From positions 19,098,501 through 19,162,500 of the forward strand of contig NC_068561.1 in NCBI RefSeq assembly GCF_022201045.2: a stretch of 64,000 nucleotides of DNA, written 5' to 3'. Source of the stretch: Citrus sinensis. Its lineage: Eukaryota; Streptophyta; Magnoliopsida; Sapindales; Rutaceae. The position numbers and the translations under genes were made by a program. Numbering within the stretch: position 1 is the first letter of the stretch; the number at the start of each line of letters is the position of its first letter. This document shows positions 57,690 through 64,000 of the stretch, in pieces. The notes beneath the pieces were generated by a model. That model was not told where the DNA came from. It did not search any database and worked only from the letters and a program-made list of their open reading frames with translations.

Positions 57690-58112
57690 TCATTTGCACA
57701 CGATACCAGCTTCGGCAGCCCGACGGGGCTTGTTTTTACGCCTACTCCCATTCTGTCGGAATCCAACAGACTTTTCTGTGTCATCGGCGCTTGATTTCAA
57801 TTCAATGCCATTCTCATGTTTCTCAATGGCAATAACATCCTTGGCCTGGGTGCTCCTTTTACGCTTCCTTCCATTTGCTGAAGCAACCACAGTTTCTGTA
57901 CCCTTGATAGAGATGGAGCCATTTGGATTATCACCATCTTCTTCTATCTTCTCAGCTTCTCTTTCCTCTTTCACATCATCCTTCAGCGGCTTTTGTAGCC
58001 TTCCTCTTCTCCTATATGCCGGAAGCTTTTCCTCTTCCCCACTTCCACTCCCAGTATCCTCCCGAGAAGTAACTACAATTGGCTTTTTCCCTTTCCCTCT
58101 ACCTCTTCCCAT
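57690..58112 (-). CDS. Small basic/acidic plant nuclear protein of unknown function
   Basis: A single 140-aa coding frame from MGRGRGKGKKPIVV to a stop after AAEAGIVCK. I recognise it only as a conserved plant hypothetical protein. It is unusually hydrophilic. The basic Gly/Arg start is followed by an acidic GSGSGEEEK patch. An AT-hook-like YRRRGRLQKPLKDD (32-45) has Leu where an AT-hook has Pro (RGRP). A long Glu/Lys stretch follows, then nuclear-signal-like GRKRKR and a closing SRRKNKPRRAAEA. It probably acts in the nucleus, perhaps on DNA or chromatin, but no function is claimed. The leader upstream may be spliced; its exons were not resolved. Confidence 0.75.
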   Translation of the reverse strand: MGRGRGKGKKPIVVTSREDTGSGSGEEEKLPAYRRRGRLQKPLKDDVKEEREAEKIEEDGDNPNGSISIKGTETVVASANGRKRKRSTQAKDVIAIEKHENGIELKSSADDTEKSVGFRQNGSRRKNKPRRAAEAGIVCK

Positions 58113-60759
58113 ACTTTAAAGTTTAAACACCCTCACAAAAAAAATTTCCGGCAGCTTAAAATGATTACTGCAATGCAAAAACAGATAAACTTAGAGGCCA
58201 GAAACAACATTAAGTTAGAAAAAGAAATCCCATTAGGACAAAAGTACTACAACAGTTATAGTTGACAGGAAAACCAATGTGAACCATTATCCACAAACAG
58301 AAGAGATAAATGTGAGCCATATCGTTCAAAAAAAAAAAATTGAAAATATTTTCAGACATTTATATCCTGTGAACCAAAAGCATTAGTTGTTCACTCTTAT
58401 AAACACCAAAATGCATACAAATGAAGCACTTACATTCTATATTGAAAATAAACATAACTCAACATAGCTTAGAGCCCAGAAAAATGAGGTGGTCAACTAC
58501 ATGAATTATCTTTTGCCATTCTGCTCTTTTTAGGGAGCATTTCCCATGAAAGCATATCTAAATTTTCTTAACGTCGGCTTGGTTGCACGGTAAAAAGAAA
58601 GAAAATGCAACTTCTAATCTATGATTAAATAGAAGAGTGACATCAAACATGTAAGAAAGTTCTATATTGTTTGGACAAAGTTGAAGTTTTGTATCCCCTG
58701 TCCTAGTCAGAATTACATATTCAAATCATAGGTTCCTTCTTTCTCTGTTCATTCCAGTTCGGCGCAACCATATCAATAAAAGAGAACAAAGAAATGATCT
58801 TAAAAAGCAAAAGCAAATCTTAACAGCCCACAAAAAAATGATTCCAAAACCAAACAACAAAAATATTATTCCAAAACCAAACATGCAGACAACTTCATTC
58901 CATGAATCAAACAACAATTGATTCATGCTAGCTCCATCTGATCAGTAAAAAAACAAAATCAGTAACCTTCTGAAGCTTCCAATCAAAAACAAGATAAACT
59001 GGAAGTAAAGTTATTTCTTCAAGGTACCAAAAATCAAAGGCAGACATCTAACAGCAATTTTATATTCTCAGCAAACAAACAAAATGCAATCACACTAAAA
59101 ACAAAAGCAAAATAAACATAACTTTATATCACAAGTGAGAAAATAAGAAAAATGAAGTTGACCTCAAAGCATGTATCCATTTACAGCATCATTGATACAA
59201 AACCCACCTGTCAAAATCTAATAATAATCAAGAAACAAACTTTCTCTCCATAAAGCTAATGGGTTGTGATTTTATGAATGGTTTTTAACAGTGGAGTAAG
59301 AATGGTTGATGAAGTGGCTCAAACAAGGACCAAAATGAGAAATGAAGAAAACCCAGATCAGCAAATGATGCGATTTATAATATTTTCAGAAAAAGATTGA
59401 AACTTGTTGAGATTACTCAATATCCATATAATGGAGCCATAGTTAAGTTTTCAGAACTCAACCAAAGGGCGGATGCAGAGAGGGACAACAACTGTAAAGA
59501 AAAGAAGTGTTAGAGGTGTTAAAATGATTTTACACCCGTTGTGTTTTCTCTGACAATTTATTTTTCTTTTTTTTTTGTTTTTAAATTTAGTACTTATTTA
59601 TTAAGTGCCACAATTATTTTTTATTTAGAAACAATAATCTTTGAAGCACCAAGTTATATACACTATAATTTATATTTGTATTCGTAGTAATTTTTCTATT
59701 TTATAAGATAATTAAAAGATTTTAATTAGTTTAATTATGCACATAAGGAGCTGTGCTGTGAACCATTTATTATCACTATTATTTCTTCAATTTTGAAATT
59801 GAAGACCATTTATGACCATAATTACGAACAGGTTACGTCAGGTGACGTTTCAAGGCCACGTGTACGTAAAGCTCAAGTAACAGTCATTGCTGATAAAGAC
59901 TTTTCTCTATAGTGGCATACAGATCCTATGAACTCACTTTGACTGACAAATGCAATCTTATTTTCCACGCGGTTACCACGGCGTGAGGGCACTGTTCATC
60001 AGTCGAAGGCGCGTGTTCGATAAATGACACGTCCGGAGATGACCGTCACGAATGGGATTGGCCTTGGCTTCTCTGCATCGCTTGATTTAGCTAAAATCAC
60101 CCGCTTTTGAATGAATTATTCTTTACCATCTCGACAAGTTTTTGTTCAAGTTGAGAATTCTCAACCTCATTAAAACATATATGTTATAGTGCACAAATAA
60201 TGAAATGAAAAGCCATACAAAAGGTCCATTTTCCATATAACCAGTCTCTATCATAATGTTCATCACTCAAGTGCATTGCTAAATTTGTTACCATGTAAAA
60301 GCAACATTTGAGAGCTTTAAAATGAAGATGATGTCACATTCAATACAAAATTAATGTAGAAATGGGAGGCACAAATGTGGTGGTGAGAAATACTATAGGT
60401 TGATTTCAATTTCATGCAGCTTTTAATCCATGAGTGGATATTAAGCTTCTGTGGGTTCAAACTTTAGCTAAATCACAGTTACAAACTAATGAAATGCCCC
60501 AATGCAGATCTACTGATCATCTATAAGAGAACAACGACTGCAGCACGATTACCTGGTGATGATTCCACTTGAGCTTCATGCATAGGCAGCACAGCTTATG
60601 CTGCTTCAATAAAAGTGGCTTCAATCAACATTGCAACCATAAATAATAGTTGATGTACCCGTCAACTTATAGAATTATAGCAATTAATACCCTCGTACAA
60701 TCTAGCTACAGACTACCATGGAAGAAGCCAGGAAAGCCTAAGTTATAGAAGGGTATCTA
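58113..60759. other. Leader/promoter of the small gene and mTERF 3' flank
   Basis: 58113-59480 is AT-rich and probably holds the spliced leader of the 57690-58112 gene. 59500-60100 is its likely promoter, with a cluster of ACGT cores. 60100-60759 is the likely 3' untranslated region of the mTERF gene. No further gene is seen. Confidence 0.45.
59835..59867. promoter_or_regulatory. Cluster of four ACGT-core (bZIP/ABRE-like) sites
   Basis: ACGT occurs at 59835, 59845, 59858 and 59864 within 33 bp, including a full G-box CACGTG at 59857-59862 and TGACGT at 59843-59848. Such clusters bind bZIP factors and often confer abscisic-acid or stress response. The nearest likely target is the small nuclear-protein gene, whose leader ends roughly 350 bp to the left. 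Confidence 0.55.
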
Positions 60760-62517
60760 TTAGTCAGAATTCTTCAAACTTTGCCAAACTTGATGGCCTC
60801 CAGGATGACGATTTACATATCTGGTAACAAATAATTTATCTGAGCATGTAATAATAGTACTCAAAGCCAACGTAGGTTCTACTAACTTTCTATCTTTAAG
60901 CCAATTGTACATCGATAACCTACACTTGACCGTCTTCATATTATACATAAGATACTGAGGGAACGGTTTTAAAGATGAGATAGGGTAGCCCAAATCATTT
61001 ACAAAATAATCGATCTTTGTTTTGAGGACTTCCTTTTTCTGTTTGAGGATAAGAGGGGCTACTCTTACCATATCGCAAACATCCTTCCGTTCAAGGCCAG
61101 CTTCCACAATCAAATCAAATCTCTCCCGAAGATCCCTAGCTCTTGTTCGGAGATCCTTCAGTGCTGTTTCAAATTGCTTTGAGTTCTCTTCAAATCCCAC
61201 TTCCAACAAGAACTCAGCCTTCAGCGTATCTGATTCTTCTTCTTTCAGTTGTAATCTTGGTAATGGCTTTAGTCTACACCCCATAACCCATTTCTTCATT
61301 TCTTGGGGGTTCTCCAGGATGATTGCACAAAGACGCTTTTTTCCAACTTTCAAGATCGTCAGTAAGCTGCTAGTTTTCTTCAAAGCACATGTACCCAGCA
61401 ACACGGGATGGGTACGAACGATATTCCCAATTTCCTTTGCCTCCATCTCGATCTCATTTAGGAACACAACACATTGCCTCAAATTCGTAAAAAATTCCCC
61501 CAATTTGATTTGTGGGAACTGCTGAAACATCAAACATATCTCATTCATTGAGGTTCCAAATTTCAGTAGAAAACCAACCAGTGAAAGTGCCATATTCCCG
61601 GAGTCCTCTAATAGAATTTCAGGATGCTGCCTAATTAATATTCTTAACTGCTCCTCGCTGCAGCCAATCTTGCTACAAAAGCTTAAGAAACTAAACATTG
61701 TCCTCCAATTGAAAGTACTTTGCTCCGTCGAATGTTCCCCAATCCAACTAAATTCAATTCCCATACTCTTAAGTATCTCTAATACCTTTATAAACTCCAA
61801 ATTTACATCCCCAACTAAAAACTTAGGATTACGGACAATAACTTTACGTACAAACGACTGGCTAAGCCCCAGTTTTTCAAAAGCTTGAAGCTTTGAACGC
61901 AAAACTCCAAAATCATATCGAAAAACTTCTGTTGCCTCTTTATAGATCATCCCTATCTTTTTTCGTGCAAAACCATAGTTACAAAGCACATGATAGTTCT
62001 CCAGCAACAAATCATCATCATTCAAAAATATCAAATCGCGAGGAAGAAGATGACTATATTCGCAAGGCTTCAATCCCAAACTCTCAAAGAAAGGCTCAAA
62101 TTCGTTAACAGGATGGTACCGGAAAAACCTAGTGATTGCCCTTCCAATATTTTCCTCATTATCATTACCAACCTTATTCAAAATTTTTTCAAGAAAATAA
62201 GGTGAGTTTTTGCTCATATGTTCTGCATCCAAGAACTGTAAGTTCCTAGTCGAATGCAAATACTCCAACAAAGCAGCTTGTGCTTCTCTAGTAGCAATGG
62301 GCACTTTACTAACATCTCCACCACTACTAACATCACAATATGCATCATTATCAGGTTTAACAATTTTTTTTGTTCTATAAAGTCTAGGGTTTTGAACAAA
62401 ATAAAATGACCCAATTAGCCGAAATAGAGTTTCTGATGATCTAATGTGGTTTTGGAAACAATTTGAAGCAACCCATCTGAGGATATATGTAGTTCGAAGT
62501 TTCTGCAAATGGTTCAT
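60760..62517 (-). CDS. Mitochondrial mTERF protein, MTEF18/SHOT1-like
   Basis: Intronless 585-aa frame, as is common in this family. The N-terminus (MNHLQKLRTTYILRWVASNC) is rich in Arg, Ser and aromatic residues and almost free of acids, as in a mitochondrial presequence. The body is an array of mTERF helical repeats with the Pro-containing motif: IVRNPKFLVG, LIRQHPEILL, MFQQFPQIKL, IVRTHPVLLG, IILENPQEMK and MVRVAPLILK. Spacing is about 30-40 residues within each run, with longer gaps between some motifs. Such proteins bind organellar DNA or RNA and affect transcription, splicing or translation. Arabidopsis SHOT1 (mTERF18) loss alters mitochondrial function and heat tolerance. The family is certain; the orthologue is inferred from overall layout and the N-terminal pattern. 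Confidence 0.9.
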   Translation of the reverse strand: MNHLQKLRTTYILRWVASNCFQNHIRSSETLFRLIGSFYFVQNPRLYRTKKIVKPDNDAYCDVSSGGDVSKVPIATREAQAALLEYLHSTRNLQFLDAEHMSKNSPYFLEKILNKVGNDNEENIGRAITRFFRYHPVNEFEPFFESLGLKPCEYSHLLPRDLIFLNDDDLLLENYHVLCNYGFARKKIGMIYKEATEVFRYDFGVLRSKLQAFEKLGLSQSFVRKVIVRNPKFLVGDVNLEFIKVLEILKSMGIEFSWIGEHSTEQSTFNWRTMFSFLSFCSKIGCSEEQLRILIRQHPEILLEDSGNMALSLVGFLLKFGTSMNEICLMFQQFPQIKLGEFFTNLRQCVVFLNEIEMEAKEIGNIVRTHPVLLGTCALKKTSSLLTILKVGKKRLCAIILENPQEMKKWVMGCRLKPLPRLQLKEEESDTLKAEFLLEVGFEENSKQFETALKDLRTRARDLRERFDLIVEAGLERKDVCDMVRVAPLILKQKKEVLKTKIDYFVNDLGYPISSLKPFPQYLMYNMKTVKCRLSMYNWLKDRKLVEPTLALSTIITCSDKLFVTRYVNRHPGGHQVWQSLKNSD

Positions 62518-64000
62518 GACTGTAACTAAGCGTAGTGATTGATCAAGAATAACAAGAGAGGCTAAGTTTAAAGCTCAAATAGAATTGAATATGGAGTTTC
62601 TAAAAGAAAAATAATTTAAAAAAGAAATATTACCTTTGATATGGGTTTATTAGTCTCAAATATCTATGCTTTTTAGGGGCCTGCTCTTGTTTTGACAATT
62701 CGCCGCCATGTATGTGCTTACCTTCACTAGTTATGTCTGGTTCGCGAAAGTGTGATGCCTCTCTCTCGGTGGCATTTTGGTAATTAGGAATTAACTTGTT
62801 CTGTTTTTTAAAAAACAAGTCCTCTCTTCCTTTTCTCTTTTGTCTTTTGACCCCCTAATTTCTTTTTTATTTATAATTTATTTATAAATTTATGATAATT
62901 TTATTTTTTCATTCTCTTTTCCTCTCCTCCATATTAAGATATTTTACTCTTTTTTTCTCCGCTTAGATAATTAATCAATCATTAATCAACAACTCCTTTC
63001 AAATTAAAATATTATTAACTAATCAATTATCTCAATTATTTTTCACATAACAACCAAGATAAAATGCAGCAATTTGATTTGAATATTTAGATGACAATTG
63101 TGAAGCCATGGCAATTGAATAAATTAAAATAACAAATCAAATTTATTAGTTATAAGTCATTGATGTTATATCAGTTTAAATCTATGGATAAAGTTTAAGT
63201 TTGTTATTTTTGAATAACTAATAACTTTGAAATTAAATTGTATTGTAGTTATTTTTTATTTAAAGTCTAGTCTGCATATATTTTAAAGTGGTGACCAAAG
63301 TGTAAGGAAACAAGATAAAATACATAATTTTTATAATTATTTATTTAATAATTTATTTTAGTAATGTCATACTAATTTTATTTTTTAGGCTAATTTATTA
63401 ATTGAATTTTAATGTGATGTCATTACTTATCTCACTCCTTAAAGTAAGAAAAAAAGTTATAGAGTTAGATATTGATGTTTATTTTTATGTCGAATCAAAT
63501 TTTTTAACTTGAGAAAGCCTACCCATGTTTTAAATTGTTTAAATTATTTACAAATTTGAATTTATGTATCAGAATTTTGAAACGTTTAATTTTTCTACAA
63601 TTTTAGTATACAAAAGGATTATAGCATTAATCACCAACCTATAGCATACAAAACTATGGTACCGTGCAACAGTTGCACCACAATTTTGTCCCAAATTATA
63701 TAAAGAAAGAAATCGATTAAAAACAATTGTGTGGCTGAAAATTATATTAAAAGAAATAAATTACCAATTTTTCATCTGGGAAAATTCTAAAAATACCTGA
63801 AATGTTTGAAATTTAACTTTTTTCACCGTTTATGTTCAGAATATAGATCGTATGGTTTATGAATTTAATAAAGAAGATATATGATAGTTTTGTTTATAAT
63901 TTCATCATATAATTACAGTTACTGCATAAATAATATGTTGTAAGTTTCTTACCATTATAATTTTATCATATAGATGATATGTTATAAAAAATTTAAAAAT
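62518..64000. other. mTERF promoter and AT-rich intergenic region
   Basis: 62518-62820 is leader/promoter of the mTERF gene. From 62820 to the right edge the sequence is extremely AT-rich and shows no gene, RNA or element that I can support. Confidence 0.5.

Noticed and set aside
61022-61525. 167-codon plus-strand frame
   Set aside because: It is antisense to the mTERF coding sequence, which has clear family motifs.

Overview
The window reads as nuclear chromosomal DNA of a woody eudicot. It is AT-rich, its genes are split by many short GT-AG introns, and the proteins match plant-only families. The overall look is closest to Citrus (Rutaceae), but that is a judgement from family resemblance, not a search. 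Gene models were built by hand from translated exons and splice sites. In every multi-exon gene the exon lengths keep frame from start to stop. In the one gene cut by the window edge they keep frame to the last visible exon.

Layout, left to right. (1) 145-8165, minus: the 5' half of SPIKE1, a DOCK-type Rop/Rac exchange factor, running off the left edge. (2) 8.6-20.7 kb: a gene-poor accessory stretch. It holds a MITE, two decayed copies of what looks like a small secreted-peptide gene, and a segment repeated three times. Each repeat carries a short gene for an isolated TFIIS central domain; one copy has a rearranged N-terminus, one looks clean and one is frameshifted. A SINE with intact target-site duplications sits in the third repeat. 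(3) 21.2-22.8 kb, minus: a URGT-type nucleotide-sugar transporter. (4) 24.3-28.1 kb, minus: AKR2, the cytosolic chaperone for chloroplast outer-membrane proteins, with a Tourist-like MITE in an intron. (5) 29.4-31.4 kb, minus: chloroplast rhodanese STR9. (6) 32.9-34.3 kb, minus: OEP16-3/B14.7. (7) 35.7-39.7 kb, plus: C53 (CDK5RAP3-like), the UFMylation and ER-phagy receptor. (8) 40.4-45.3 kb, minus: a STRUBBELIG-family LRR receptor with a degenerate kinase domain. (9) 47.0-49.1 kb, plus: a GPATCH11-like G-patch protein. (10) 50.1-52.6 kb, minus: an SPL9/SPL15-type transcription factor with a miR156 site. (11) about 54.8 kb: a fragment of a class I small heat-shock gene. (12) 57.7-58.1 kb, minus: a small basic/acidic plant protein of unknown role. 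(13) 60.8-62.5 kb, minus: a mitochondrial mTERF of the MTEF18/SHOT1 type.

Most genes are single-copy housekeeping genes with separate jobs, so there is no operon-like logic. Several neighbours (STR9 with OEP16-3 and SPL9; C53 with SRF2; G-patch with SPL15) are, from memory, also neighbours in Arabidopsis but on different chromosomes. The window therefore looks like an ancestral gene order that Arabidopsis has split. The most unusual part is the TFIIS-core repeat cluster at 11.8-19.5 kb with the decayed peptide genes on either side. I saw no RNA genes, CRISPR arrays or recognisable LTR or viral elements.
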